This document shows, in pieces, positions 44,747 through 57,189 of a stretch of DNA of 64,000 nucleotides. Position numbers and translations under genes: made by a program. The stretch's first letter is position 1, and each line of letters starts with the position of its first letter. Location: contig OX637795.1 in NCBI GenBank assembly GCA_951802425.1, forward strand, positions 186,001-250,000. Reading direction: 5' to 3'. Source of the DNA: Clavaria fumosa (taxonomy: Eukaryota; Basidiomycota; Agaricomycetes; Agaricales; Clavariaceae). Under the pieces are notes generated by a model. That model was not told the origin of the DNA. It ran no database searches and saw only the letters and a program-made list of their open reading frames with translations.

Positions 44747-44945
44747 CCAAAGACCTTCAGCAGTCTTGATGATCTGGGGCAGGGCTGGGCACCTCAGTGC
44801 GTTCATGCCAAAGACCTTCAGCAGTCTTGATAATCTGGGGCAGGGCTGGGTGCCTTGGTGCATTCACACCAAAGACCTTCGGCAGTCTCGATGATCTGGG
44901 GCAGGGCTGGGCACCTCAGCATGTTCATTCATGCCAAAGACCTTT
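44747..44945. repeat. tandem repeat, unit about 61 bp, three to four copies
   Basis: CCAAAGACCTTC recurs at about 44747, 44808, 44869 and 44934, each followed by ATCTGGGGCAGGGCTGGG in the complete units. Confidence 0.88.
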
Positions 44946-45053
44946 GGTGGTCTTGGAAGATGGTGGTGGTTAAGGAAAGAGGGATGAGAGTCGGTGAGGT
45001 CGGAGTTGGAAAAATTTTAACCTGTGATCACGTGAGCATTCAACCAACGACAG

Positions 45054-47700
45054 ATGGGAGTCACATGGCCTGAACGCGTACCACGTGATTGCAACTTGCC
45101 ACCTCTTGCCTCTCAAAATTTCGAAATGCTCTGGGCAACTGACATGTATTTACCTATTCTTGAGGATTCTTTCCCCAAATGGCTCAATGCGAGAGGCAAG
45201 GAGCGGTCAGGTCAGGTTGGAACAACTGTCCAACAGTTGCAGGAGGCTCGTCAGCAACAGGTTGCCTGGGGAAGGGTGCCTCCTGAGCTGCCCAGGGATC
45301 TCCTCAAGGTAAGTTAAGGTGTAGTTACATTTTTCTGGACTAACAACTCCATAGGCTGTTCATACCTGGTTTAAAAATGCAAGAGCTAAGCGAATATCAG
45401 GCAATCACCCAATATCTCGCTGTCAAGATGATGCCAATGATGCCAATAAAGGAAACAGGCAAAACAATGGCGATGATGGGAGCAGTGATGATGATGCAGA
45501 TGGGGAGGAAAAGGCTATCTGTTCGAAGTAAATTCTTGCTTTGTCTGCTGTATTCTCTATGCCAACCCACATCCTAGATTTGAAATGAATGACCAAAGCC
45601 AAAAATTCACCAAGGCATATGTGGACTGGAAAACAGGGAAAATTTGGCCAGATTGGTGCAGATACAATGTGTCATTGGTAAATGGTGAGTAATGTATTTG
45701 GTTTAATAGTCCAGTATTAAAATTATTTCAGATCATGGTCAAGAAGGTGACCCATCCTGGGGGAAGCTGACATTTGATGATGATGGCTATCCACTCCTCA
45801 AAAAACTCTCACTCAAGGTCTCACTGCCTGCTCTGAACGATGTGATCCACGAGTTTGTGAAGGCAGTCCATAGTACAAGATCAAATTTACTTCTGAAATG
45901 TTACTCATCTATTTTCAGAGGTTCAAAGGCAGTCATCACTTGTGCCTTGGAAACAGTTAGCGGTGAATCCTGCAAAATATGTGAAGGATGGAATTCCACC
46001 AGATGGCCACCTTCAGGACCCATCCTACATGCATCCTACATGCACAAGATCGACACTATCACCCTATATCTATACTGGTACAAAAAGCAGGAAAACGGCT
46101 CAAGACCCCTGATATTCTTGGGGCTAGAGGCTGGGATTGGAAAGAAACAGGCTCCGGTATGGAAGGAGGTGGAGACAAGCTCAGAGGGGGAGGTATATGA
46201 GGAATTGGAGGACAAGGATGGCACATCTAACAATGAAATCAACCAGTCAGCAGATGAGGCTGATGAGGCTGATGCTGAGAGACCAAAAGTTAGCAGAGCT
46301 GAAAAGGGCAAGGTGAGACTAGTAGAATCAGAGCTCATGCAAATGCCAGCTCTGGGCTCTCCAGTGATGGCTCAGAACCACCTTACATACCTGAAGCAGC
46401 TGACAAAAGAACAAGATTATATTTCTGCATTCATGCTTCTTCAATATGCAGTAAGTCATTTATTGTTCATTTGAGGTCAGGTTCTGAGTCCCTCACACAG
46501 CAGCCAGGACCTTCTAGCTGTATCATACCAGCTTCCTTTGCCACTTGGACATTTGGTGAAGAATGGCTACCTGAAGCATTTTTCACTTTGGACAGTGACC
46601 ATCCCGACAGTGCCATTGCATTTTCCCAGTGGATTAGGGCATCTTCTTGGAAGGGCCCTACTCCAAATTCAGTTGCACCACCTGAATTCATTGAAAGAAT
46701 TCTGCTGGGGTTGGGACTTGGGCTCAAGCAGTTGAGTTATGTTCTTTTCACAGAGCCTGACAGCTTGGCAACAAATATGCCTGCATACTGTCTGAATGCA
46801 GAGCTTCCTGCATGGGAAGCTATGATTCAGGCAGCTGCTTATCTGCGCACCACTGTTACAATGTAAGAAGATTCTTCACTGCCTCTTTATTTGTCCCCTG
46901 TCTAAACTTTATTTTAGGCTGGAGTAGTGTTGCCGCAGCTCAGCTAGCTGCCAAGCTGGCTCAATGAGCTTCAGCTTCAGCTTCACAAGCTGACCTTGTT
47001 TTGCCCAAGCTGAAGCTGTAGCCATGGCTGCAGCTCCAGCCACAGCTTGAAGCTGTAGCCGTGGCTGCAGCTCCAGCCACAGCTTGAAGCTGTAGCCGTG
47101 GCTGCAGCTCCAGCCACAGCTTGAAGCTGACTCAAGCTGTAGCTGTGGCTACAGCTGGCTAGCTATGGCTTGCAGCCAGCTAATAATGGGAACTGGCCTA
47201 GAATTACAAAAACACCATTATAGAACTACATCTCATCATCATCATCCTGGGCAATGGTGGCTAATACCTTGTCAAACACAGTGTCAAAGTCATCCAGTAA
47301 CATGTCTCCAAGAAGATCTTCCTCCAGGGCAGGATTGACAGACATCAATGTCTCTAACCATGCATACAAGAATAGAGAGAAGCAGCTGCCTGGTGATAGA
47401 TAACAGTTGCAGACCCAGATAAGCATAGTGGAGGGCAGTGGAGGGCAGTGGAGGAGGAAAAAATAAATTCTTTGCCCCATTGATGGACATCTTGGGAGCC
47501 GCAGCTTGAGCAGCAGCTGTGCAGCTTGGAGAAAGCCTCAAGCTGAAGCTGAAGCCAATGTCAAGCCAAGCTGATCGATCAGCTCAGCTTGGCTTATGAC
47601 CAGCTGGGCTTCAGCTTGAAGCTGCGGCAACACTAGGCTGGAGACCAATGCATTGCAGACTTCCAAGGGTGTTATGTGGGTCCCAAAGCCTCAGCCCTTC
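45054..47700 (+). CDS. intron-rich gene of unknown function, probably decaying
   Basis: Exon 1 ends at about 45309 (WLNARGKERSGQVGTTVQQL...LPRDLLK, donor GTAAGT). Exon 2 (about 45354-45528) encodes VHTWFKNARAKR and an Asp/Asn-rich stretch, with donor GTAAAT. Exon 3 (about 45578-45685) has KFTKAYVDWKTGKIWPDW. Exon 4 (from about 45732) has DPSWGKLTFDDDGYPLLKKL, then frames change in the region with VPWKQLAVNPAKYV and DPSYM. A Glu/Asp-rich block (46190-46300) and 46471-46865 (FGEEWLPEAFFTLDSDHPDSA) follow. The last intron starts GTAAGA at about 46864 and its acceptor is at 46917, where a hAT MITE is inserted. Coding seems to resume at 47644. Not a known family to me; similar multi-copy genes may exist in Agaricomycetes. 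Confidence 0.5.
46925..47635. mobile_element. 711-bp hAT-type MITE at an intron/exon border
   Basis: Starts TAGTGTTGCCGCAGCT, ends AGCTGCGGCAACACTA, and is flanked by GGCTGGAG (46917-46924, 47636-47643). AGCT-rich subterminal regions include three tandem 37-bp units (GTAGCCGTGGCTGCAGCTCC, about 47010-47125). No transposase is recognised. Confidence 0.92.
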
Positions 47701-47708
47701 AAGCTTGG

Positions 47709-47839
47709 AGGCCTGTAAACCATGGAAATTGAAGATTAGAGAGGTAGATATAGGCACACAAAATTTCAAAAGACTAGCTTGAGTGGTTAGATTGCAGTGA
47801 AAGAAAGTGCAGATGCTCCATCTGCAGAAGGACTATGCT
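47709..47839. repeat. dispersed flank repeat, second copy
   Basis: Near-identical to 379-507. It is interrupted by gypsy copy D within the ATGCT sequence. Confidence 0.75.
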
Positions 47840-48129
47840 TGTTAGGATTGCTTACATAAGCCATCCCAAAGAGGAGTTGTGGAGAAACTGGGGAGGGTTG
47901 TCAGAAGGTCACATGACCTGTGGCTGGGGTGGGATTACATAATTGTAAGATCACATGACCTGAGGCCTGGGCACATCACGTGATCCGAGGGTCCGAGCAT
48001 GGGAATGCTGGCAAGTGCCAAAGTGTTTGCTTTAAGTACTTTCACTTTTCCTTTTTTGTACTCTTTTCCCCTTATCTTAGTATTGTCGTCATGACCTTAC
48101 CCTTAAGTTGTGTGAGACCCAGTCTGATA
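47840..48129 (+). repeat. 5' LTR of gypsy copy D
   Basis: 290 bp, TGTTAGG...CTGATA, followed by T and AATACTAAGAT. Confidence 0.92.
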
Positions 48130-48344
48130 TAATACTAAGATCTGCCTGTCTTCCCTAGCCCTGTGTCCTAACCCAGCTAGCCTGGACCCTTAATTTCAAA
48201 CTGTGACACATTGTCACAGCTCAGCCCCTATCATCCTCTTCTTCTTTACCCTGCCCACAGTGTGTAACAGAACCACGTGAAATTTTTACTGTGTGTAGAT
48301 ACACGTGACCAGACCTGGGGGAAGTCTACTGTGACCCTCCCCAA

Positions 48345-51311
48345 GTGATACCGAGTGCCCAAGGCCCAGAACTTTATTTTTACAGCCACCATACCCCTCC
48401 CAGTGAATTGTGTACCCCTGATTGGCCCAGCCGCTACCCTTTGGTTTTTAGTGAAGCAAAGTGGGATGAGCTTCCCTGCTCCCAACAGGACTTTGATATT
48501 AAAATCAAGTTCAAAAATGACCCTGAGCACCTCTCTTCCAAGCTATACTCACTGACGAGGGAGGAGATGGTGGAGATGAACCATTGGGTGGATGAGCAGC
48601 TTGCTTCTGGACGAATCCGGCCCTTGAAATCCCTGTATGCCAGCCCCTTCTTCTTCAAACATGAGAAGGACAAGCTGCAGCTGATTGTTGACTACTCAAG
48701 GCTGAATGCACACCTGATCAAGGACAAGTACCCCCTCCCCCGCATCCAAGACACAGTGGATGTGCTTAAGGGAGCATCAATCTACTCTAAGATTGATGCA
48801 AAGGGAGGTTTCCCATCCATGCAGGTCTGGCCAGAGCACCAGCACTGCTGCACCTTCTTGACACCTCGTGGACTCTTTGAACCAGCTGTCATGTGGTTTG
48901 GACTGCAGAACACACTGGCCACCTTCCAACATTTCATGAACCATGTGCTGAGGGAGGAGATTGCAGGAGGGCATGTCCGAGCATACATGGATGATGTCAT
49001 TGTGTTTGCAGAGGATTTGGCAACACACCAGTATTGGATGGATTGGGTCTTGAGGAAGTTTGGAGAGAATGGGCTGTGTCTCAGACTCAGCAAGTGCAAG
49101 TTCGAGAAGAGTGAGATCTTCTTCCTGGGGATGAAGATCTCTCACAACCAGCTAGAGCATGACCCAGCCAAGGGTGTGGCAGTCCGAGATTGGCCACGTC
49201 CTAGGAATATGAAGGATGTCCAGAGGTTCAATGGGATGTTGAACTACCTCCACCAGCACATCCTGAATCTTTCTGCCTGGGCAAAGCCACTCTTCTGGCT
49301 GACTGGGAATGTTCCATGGAAATGGGAGGAGGAGGAGGAAGCAGCCTTCCGAGATCTCTGCCAGGCACTCATATCAGCCCCAGTCTTGGCTCTGCCCCAG
49401 GACAAAGGGAGATGGAAAGTAGAGACAGATGTGAGTAACCTGGCAACTGGTGGAGTGCTCTCGCAGCAGCAGACAGATGGAACCTGGAGAGTTGTTGACT
49501 ATATCTCCAAGGCCCTCACTGCAGCTGAGAAGAACTACGACGTGTACAACAAGGAGTACTTGGCTGTGATTCAGGCACTTCATGAGTGGTGGGCATACCT
49601 CATTGGAGTGGATGAGATGATTGAGATCTGGATGGACCATGTGAACCTCCAGTACTTCCAGAAGCCCCAGAAGTTGAAACTGAGGCAGGTCCATTGGGTT
49701 GGAGAGCTCCAGTGCTTTGACTTTGAGATAAAGTATTGCACTGGCAAGTTGAATATGAAGGCAGATGCACTCTCCCAGAGACCAGACTATGGAGAGATGG
49801 TCAAGGAGGATGCACTGGTGCAGGTTTTCCCAGAAATGGAAGTCTGTGTGTCATTCACATCGGAAATGGAGATGCTACTCCAGAAAAATAACACAGTACA
49901 CATACAGAAGCCAGAGGAGCTTGATGACGAGTGGATGTGAGATTGTGCTGGACTCTGGCAAAAGGGGATAGTCACTTGGGTCCCCCTAGGAGCTCGTGAG
50001 GCTGTCCTCAAATTCGAGCATGACCTCCCTGCTGCTGGACACCCTGGGCCCCAGAAGTTGAGAGTGGCACTAGTGAAGGGTTATTGGTGGCCAGACATGG
50101 TGAAAGATGCAGATTGGTACACCCAGGGGTGTGAGACATGCCAGCAGATGAAGCCTGACTGTACCAAGCATGCTGCCCCACTCCACCCCCACCCTGTTCC
50201 CAATGGTCCCTGGTCGGTGATCTCATGGGACATAGTTGGTCCCCTCCCCCTCTCCCATGGACATATTGCCATCCTTGTCATTGTTGACAAGTTCACAAAA
50301 CGGACACTGCTTGAAGTGATTGGGCTTGACCTCACAGGACTTGGAGCGGCATGCCTCCTGCGAGATTGAGTGTTTCATGACCATGGAGTCCCTCACAAGG
50401 TCCTGAGTGACTGAGGCTCCCAGTTTGTGTCCTGCCCCATGAAGGAGTTCTACTCCATGATTTGGGTAAAGGCAAATCCAAGTACAGCCTTTCATCCACA
50501 GACTGATGGACAGACAGAATGGGCAAACCAGGAGATGGAGATCTATCTCCAAGCCTACATGGATCACCTCCAGGACGACCGGGCTGAGTGGTTGTCAACA
50601 GTGGAATTCACCCTTAACAACCATGAGCACTCAGTGACAGGGCAGCACCCTTCTTCCTTGACTACGGCTGACACCCTTGGAATGGGGGACTCTGTCCACC
50701 TTCAGAGGTAAACCCAGCAGCAGACGAGTGGATGGCTAAGCTCATGGAGTCCCAAAGAGCAGCCAAGGAGGCGATGGAGAAAGCAGCAACAGCAATGAAG
50801 AAGAGCTATGAGCTATGATAAGGGGAAGCGCCCAAGTCAGGAGTACTCTGAAGGAGATCTGGTCTGGCTGGACACTAGGAACTTGAAGATGGACCGGCCC
50901 TCTAAAAAGCTTGACAACAAGCAAGCAGGCCCCTTCACAGTTGAGGAGAAGGTGGGACCTACTGGGTATCACCTCAAGCTCCCTCAGGCCTGGCGCATCC
51001 ACTGAGTCTTCAATGAACTGTTGTTGACACCATACCATCCCCCTTCCTTCCCTTCTCAGAACCTGCCTCCCCCTCCCCCTCCACCCCCTACAATTGCTGA
51101 TGACCACCCAGAGTATGATGTGGAGGAAATCCTTGATGTCAAGAAGGTGGGATGTGGGGTGAAGTACCTGGTGAAGTGGTTGGGATACCCTGTAGAGGAG
51201 AACACCTGGGAGCCCCATAGGAACCTCACCAACATAATGTTGCTGCTCCAGGACTTCTTCCTCACCCACCCCAACAAAGCCAAGCTAGCTGGTCGGGACA
51301 CCCAGCCTTAA
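48345..51311 (+). pseudogene. RT-RNase H-integrase-chromodomain of gypsy copy D, broken
   Basis: One 531-codon open stretch (48345-49940) starts in the leader by chance. From about 48415 it reads RT (AYMDDVIVFAEDL, Met replacing Val in the YVDD box) and RNase H (ETDVSNLATGG, Val replacing the conserved Ala). It stops at 49938, where copy F has CGA. Further TGA codons near 50368, 50411 and 51003 also sit at copy F CG sites. A 2-bp loss near 50646 and a small duplication near 50815 shift the frame. The chromodomain (51110-51230, YLVKWLGYPVEENTWEPHRN) is readable. Confidence 0.88.
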
Positions 51312-51322
51312 GAGGGGGGTGA

Positions 51323-51614
51323 TGTTAGGATTGCTTACATAAGCCATCCCAAAGAGGAGTTGTGGAGAAACTGGGGAGGGTTGTTGGAAGGTCACATGAC
51401 CTGTGGCTGGGGGTGGGATTACATAATCGTAAGATCACATGACCTGAGGGCCTGGGCGCATCACGTGATCCGAGTTTCCGAGTGTGGGAATGCCTGCAAG
51501 TGCCGAAGTGTTCACTATAAGTACCTTTGCTTTTCCTTTTTTGTGCTCTTTTCCCCTTATCTTAGTATTATCGTCATGACCTTACCCTTAAGTTGTGTGA
51601 GACCCAGTCTGATA
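51323..51614 (+). repeat. 3' LTR of gypsy copy D
   Basis: 292 bp; the purine tract AAGAGGGGGG lies just upstream. Confidence 0.92.
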
Positions 51615-51619
51615 ATGCT

Positions 51620-54600
51620 GTTAGGCACAAATACACCGACTCAGATGTCCCATGCTCTTTGCATTCCTGCCTCAGTCCTGCCACCTTCTTCCCTCGTAGG
51701 AGTTTTGCCACAGTGGTTATGACAGGTGCTTCACTGACCACGATCAATGTTTTATAACAGCCAAAATATGGTGTGGAGCCTACAATATTAGAGCTGAAGA
51801 TGTGGTGGGGTGTACACTATACATGGCCAATATGGTGTGGGGAAAACAGTCAAATACAGCCAGCTGTACTTTCATTTGGCCCTATTTACATGATAGGTTA
51901 TACAGCTGGGCTTGTGCAACTTATCCAAATCTTTCCCTTCACAGAATGGGTCCAGACATTTTTTTTTTGGAAGTGAAAGTGAAGTAAAATATGGCACTGT
52001 AATTGGCATGGTGCACATGTCTGATGTAAATATTCACTTGCAAATTTCAAAATGTGGAATAACTTTATAAATTTTAGGGCACACAATGTGTTACCCTCAT
52101 TGTTGATGGAGAAAATCCAGCTTGGCCTAGGACCCTTCCATATGACAACTGTATTCCTCTAGAATTTGCTATTTTACATTATATCACAGCATAGCAATGG
52201 TACATGCTCTAGAAAAGATATGCCCTGACACTACAGTTAGATGCTCAGTCGGTAGTCCAAACTGATCTTGTATTCACCTGACACTATGGTTAGACTACAA
52301 GTGTGTTAGGATATTGTATGCTTACCTTCTCATGTCTAGGCTTCCTCCTTGTCCAGGGCCCTCCAGTTATGCATCTTATTAGCCTAATATGCCTACTGCC
52401 CTATCCACACATGCCTATGTACCAATAGTTATGGAAACCACATTTGATTTGGTGTTTAAAGTAAAAGTACTGGGAAACTACACTCAGAGGAAGATGAGGC
52501 TCTATAGCGAGAACTAAGAATCGCACAGAGATGCGGTTAATACCGTTCAATTTCCATTCACTGATAACCCTTATTCCAAGAGTTGCAAAAGGAAACAACT
52601 GTTTTTCATTCCTTAAACTAAGAAACATCGCTCTGGGCCTCATCTGAGTAGACATCGAAATAACACCAAGGGAGATAGGAATTATGAAATTCTGAACAGA
52701 CAGAAATGTCGGCAGGGTTCGTAAAGTCATATGCGCGAGTTTACGAGAGGTGCAGAGCTTTTGCGGCTAGGCTACAAAGTCGAGAACTCACTGGTGCGAG
52801 TTTGGCACCATTCTGGTGTTGTGGGGCCAAGTGATTGTGATCGGGGCCTCGATCGGGCAATCAGAACCCAGAGAGGTGATGTCATTCCCATGGTGACCAA
52901 GTTGGGGCATGGGAAGCAGTTGGCACTGATGCCATCAGCACCCACCTTGCCTAATTAGGAGTACTCCTCCCAGGTGAAGGATGCACACTTCGCGACCTTT
53001 GTCTGTTGGATGCGCAGTCCTCCCCTTGTCCTATCTTGGCCTCGAAACTTGGCTAAGCTCAACTAGGACTGGAATGGGGTCTAGTAGAGCATGAGTCATG
53101 TTCTATTAATAATTCTGTGCTATTGCAGAATGAGACAGATAAGACTAAATGAGGTAAAAATGAGATAAGGTCGCGATTAGGGTCTAGAAGTGTCCAGAGA
53201 GCCGCGGAAATGATCGGGAGAGACTGCGGGGTGTTTCCCCGCATTCTCCTGGCGTTGGATCGCCGATATTGAGTCAGTATGACTCAATATGATTACTTTT
53301 AGATAAGCTGGAATGTTCGAGACGAAATATCTCAACGAGGAGGTAAGATAAAATTATGATCTTACCTGATATGTAAAGCCACTGAATTTACCTTAATTTA
53401 GAGTCCTTAAACGGTATGTTAGGATTACTACTTAAGGAGTCATGTTGTATTCTTCCGAATGTAGTAGGTACACGAATTTGAGTATAAATAGCCGACGGAA
53501 CTTCGCGTTCCAGGCATCTTTACGTACCCACATATCTATCAAACCATCCTGCAAAAGGACTAAGTGTTAGTCTAGCCCCCCATGGAGCTAAGGACTCTTT
53601 TAGTTAAACTAAAGACTGAGTCTAGTTTAGCTAAATATGGTAGTCGCTGACTAAGGACTTAGTCTGGTCTAGTGTAGATGGTACCCAAAGGTACCTATGC
53701 CTCGGGACTGCCGCCCTGTGCCGGCTCCCCTCGGCGCGGTAAGTATTAAACAAGATATGAATATTTTGGTATAGGGTACAAGGTACTCTACTGTACAATG
53801 TACCAATGTATTCATCAGAGTAAGCAGTCACAGACTGACAGTGGGGACCTGGGCCATTGATTGTGTGGTGGCTGGTGTGCAGAGGAAGCATAGTTGGAAC
53901 CATTTAAAATAGTTCAGAAATGTTGACCTCGTACAAATATTATACCATCAGTGTGTTGGCTTCAACAGCATGATTCAAGCTTCATTTTGGTGAGATGAAA
54001 TGTTCCTATAACATATTTGAGAGAATCCTTCAAGAGAGATTTTCTTTAATTGGCCTCATTGCTGAGATATGGCATGTAAATGGGGCATATCTCAAGAATG
54101 AAGCAAAATTAAAAAAATTGAGCTTCAAGTATTTGCTTAAATAATTACACTTTTCACACTCAAAGCCTTTTTGTATCTGGTCTGTGGAGGGCAGAACACC
54201 AGGTAGTAGAACTGGGTCAGTAATTTGATGAGCTTGTGGCTGTACTTGTGGCATGGCTTTTGTGTGGGAATTGCCAGTTCCCAGACTTTCTGAAGGGTCA
54301 CAGATTTGTTCCTGCACCCTCAATAGATGTCTCAATAGATGTGTGTAAATCATGAGAATATTAATATAAGCCATCCTAATAGGCTTTTATATCCTATAAA
54401 AATTTGAAGACAATCTGTTCATTGGTGGTTGAGAACCCACAGTACTGTCATGGGTGAATGGTGCTGAGTTTGAGATTGCAAGAACTTCACACTTAAGATT
54501 ATTGTCTCCTGAAGCATTGTAATAAAGTGGTTGGCTCCTCAAGGGTGATAGACATCACATTAAAAACAGCAGAGCAAGGTCTCTGGAGATACAGCTGACC

Positions 54601-55020
54601 TGCTGTACTTAAGTTAGGAACTTTTAAATCCACCAGAACATGACTACAACATGCACAAATACATGCTCCAACATTCCCACTCAGTCCACCTCAGTCACCC
54701 TCAGTCACCCTCATTACCTTCAATTACCCTTACTCACACCAACTCACCCTAATCCTATTCACCTCACCCTCACCTAATAACAAGAGTAAGAGGAACTGGC
54801 CCCACAAGAATGGACATCTTTGCATGCACAGAGCAGGAAATTTTCTATAAGAGGTGTGCTTCATGGTGCTTAGCATTATGGCTCCTGACCAGTGCACCCT
54901 TGGTCCACTCATTGAAATTGTCTTCACCCACAGACATTTGGGCAGCTGTGAAAAGTGCTGATTGTAATGGACACATATCTGCTGCTGTGCAAGCAGAACT
55001 GTGTGTTCCATGAGATTGGG
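51620..55020. other. unassigned AT-rich region
   Basis: No gene with a recognisable domain. Visible items: a hairpin GGTAAGAT...ATCTTACC near 53341-53368; TATAAATAG near 53484 in a possible LTR-like promoter after TGTTAGGATTAC (53417); imperfect inverted repeats of CTAAGGACT/AGTC type at 53575-53680; a shared repeat piece at about 53828-53895 (also at 9528); and CACCCTCA-type simple repeats at 54680-54780. Confidence 0.5.
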
Positions 55021-55029
55021 AGGATGACT

Positions 55030-55236
55030 TGATGCAAGGTCTGGTAAATTGACTCCTTGAACAAAATGTTTCAGTTCAGTGTTTGAACCAGTTCTGAACT
55101 AGACTGGACCACTCTGGGCCTGTTTGAATAAGTCCATTTTAAGGTTCAGGCAAATTGCCTGAAGTAAACATATGTCCAGTTCTAGGTTCAACCAAAAGGA
55201 CTGATCACTGGACTGAACTGAACTTTAACTGCACTA
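55030..55236. mobile_element. right end of a hAT element related to 30480-32225
   Basis: Ends CTGAACTTTAACTGCACTA and shares subterminal GTTCAGTGTTTGAACC-like sequence with the other copy. I found no matching left end, so it may be truncated. Confidence 0.65.
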
Positions 55237-55483
55237 TCTCCACATCTTAATATATATTATGCATCTAATACTCTTAGACTGTGGCTTCTTGCTTCCTGTG
55301 CTATTTTCATCTGGTCCTTATCATCAAAGCATTTTCATGGTTTGCTCCCATAGTACTTACAGTAGTCCAATGTGGTACTACTGTATACTCTTACTACTAT
55401 AGCTATAATTTGATTACTATTTACTACCAAATTCAATATAGCACAAGGGCTTACTATCTTGCCTAACAGTACTATCACTAATT

Positions 55484-55605
55484 GCTACTAGGCTCAACAT
55501 AGTACATAGGCTTTGCTACTATTACTACAATGCACTCATAATATGCTACTAGGCTCAACATAGTACATAGGCTCTACCACTATTACTACAATGCACTCAT
55601 AATAT
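55484..55605. repeat. 61-bp tandem duplication
   Basis: GCTACTAGGCTCAACATAG recurs exactly 61 bp apart, in two copies, in AT-rich DNA full of TACTA motifs. Confidence 0.88.
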
Positions 55606-56328
55606 GCTACCCAGTCTATTGCATGCTATATGATAATCCATACCATCTATGTATTGCAATTTTTCTCATTACATGTGCTACAGCAGTCTATACAGTCTAT
55701 GTAGCCTACATAGTCTATGCTGATATCTACTGCTGGGGTTCTTTTTCCTGATGATGGTCTTGAAATAAACATGTCAATCTTCAATCTTCATGCTTCAAGT
55801 GCCACTGTTTTTGTGCCTAATGTTGTACTTTGACCACCATGTCAGTCTGCACTGCTGGTGATACTGGTGATACCCCATTCACAATGCTGAGTCCCAATCC
55901 AATTTATTGTCAAACTCACCAAAAGCTATTGATTCCATTCCTCAAGGCATGTTGTCTCACTTTGAGGACATTCACTGTCCTCAAAATGAGATGACATTCT
56001 GAAAAGCCAAAAACAAAATCCAGTCAGAAGTAAGAAGGTGAGTGGATGTGCTAGCGGTATGATCAATTTAATTCATTTACTCTACCTGCAGTGCTTCAGA
56101 CAGAGGAGTATATGTCTACTACTTCAATGTTCATCTGGACCAACTTGAGTCTGCCTACAATAGGCTTGACAAACTAGATAACCATAGGGCAATGAGGTGA
56201 GTTAAATATCTGACACAGGCCCAATTTCTGATTTTGTTCTAGGGTGACATATAGCAATGACTACAACTTTACAGTGACCCAAAATACTGTCCAGATGTTT
56301 TGTGGTTTTGGATTATTTCAGCAATATC

Positions 56329-56618
56329 TGTTAGGATCGCTTATGTAAGCCATCCCAAAGTGCAGTTGTGGAGAAACTGGGGAGGGTTGTTGGAAGGTCA
56401 CATGACCTGTGGCTGTGGTCAGATTACATAATCGTAAGATCACATGACCTGGGCCTGGGCGCATCACGTGATCCGAGAGGTCCGAGCGTGGGAACGCCGG
56501 CAAATGCCGAAGCGTTCGCTATATATACTACGTCTTTTCCATTCTTGTACCCTTTTCCCCTTATCTTAGTATTGTCGTCATGACCTTATGCTTAAGTTGT
56601 GTGAGACCCAGTCTGATA
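56329..56618 (+). repeat. 5' LTR of gypsy copy F
   Basis: 290 bp, TGTTAGGATCGC...CAGTCTGATA. TATATATAC at about 56520 precedes the inferred transcript start ATCTTAGTATT (56563-56573) by about 40 bp. Confidence 0.95.
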
Positions 56619-56619
56619 T

Positions 56620-56630
56620 AATACTAAGAT
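56620..56630 (+). promoter_or_regulatory. self-priming site of gypsy copy F
   Basis: AATACTAAGAT, one base after the LTR, is the perfect 11-nt complement of ATCTTAGTATT inside the LTR. In Tf1/sushi-type chromoviruses the first 11 nt of the transcript fold back on such a site and prime cDNA synthesis in place of a tRNA. The position, length and covariation in the 265-bp LTR subfamily support this role. Confidence 0.85.
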
Positions 56631-57189
56631 CCGCCTGTCCGCCCTAGCCCCGTGTCCTAACCCGGCTAGCCTGGACCCTTAATTTCAAACTGTGACACGT
56701 TGTCACAGCTCAGCCCCTATCATCCTCTTCTCCTTTACCCTGCCCGCGGTGTGTAACAGAACCGCGCGAAATTTTTACTGTGTGTAGATACACGTGACCA
56801 GACCAGGAGGAAGTCAACTGTGACCCTCCCCAAGTGATACCGAGTGCCCAAGGCCCGGAACTTTGTTTTACAGCTACGTACTAGTGAATCGTGTAGTGTA
56901 CAGGGCAAGGAAAGGCCCCTACATAGTCTTTCTGTAGTTTCCTGGTCCAGTGGACAGGGCCCTTGCTCTGTGACCATTGTCAGAAGGGCGCACGGGCAAC
57001 TCATTAGGAGTTGTGGAGCGACCACCTGGGACACCATTTGGGCCCCACGTTAACAAAAGTTTCATAGAATAAGAGTTCTATAGGTACATAAGTACACAGA
57101 AGAGCAGCCTAAGAGGACAGGACTGTTAAGAGATCGAAGAAATCCTGAGTGCCCAAGGCCTGGAACTTTATTTACAGCATCCAGGGCCT

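Larger units (their letters stand above)
47840..51614 (+). mobile_element. Ty3/gypsy chromovirus copy D, both LTRs, gag and protease deleted
   Basis: LTRs 47840-48129 and 51323-51614 are flanked by ATGCT (47835-47839, 51615-51619). The self-priming site is at 48131-48141. Near 48415 the leader jumps directly to the protease/RT border (TACCCCTGATTGGCCC), deleting about 2 kb. Confidence 0.93.

Noticed and set aside
45354..45400. Homeodomain helix 3 (VHTWFKNARAKR resembles WFxNRRAK)
   Set aside because: No upstream helices 1-2 of a homeodomain can be read in exon 1, so the likeness is probably chance; a profile search would decide.
52731..52958. 75-codon plus-strand gene
   Set aside because: No recognisable domain, no exon neighbours, low-quality context.
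53417..53570. Solo LTR beginning TGTTAGGATTAC
   Set aside because: A TATA box is present, but no matching 3' end or target duplication could be found; left as a note in the region entry.
56619..56640. tRNA primer-binding site in the gypsy elements
   Set aside because: The sequence next to the LTR matches no tRNA 3' end that I know and pairs perfectly with the LTR itself.
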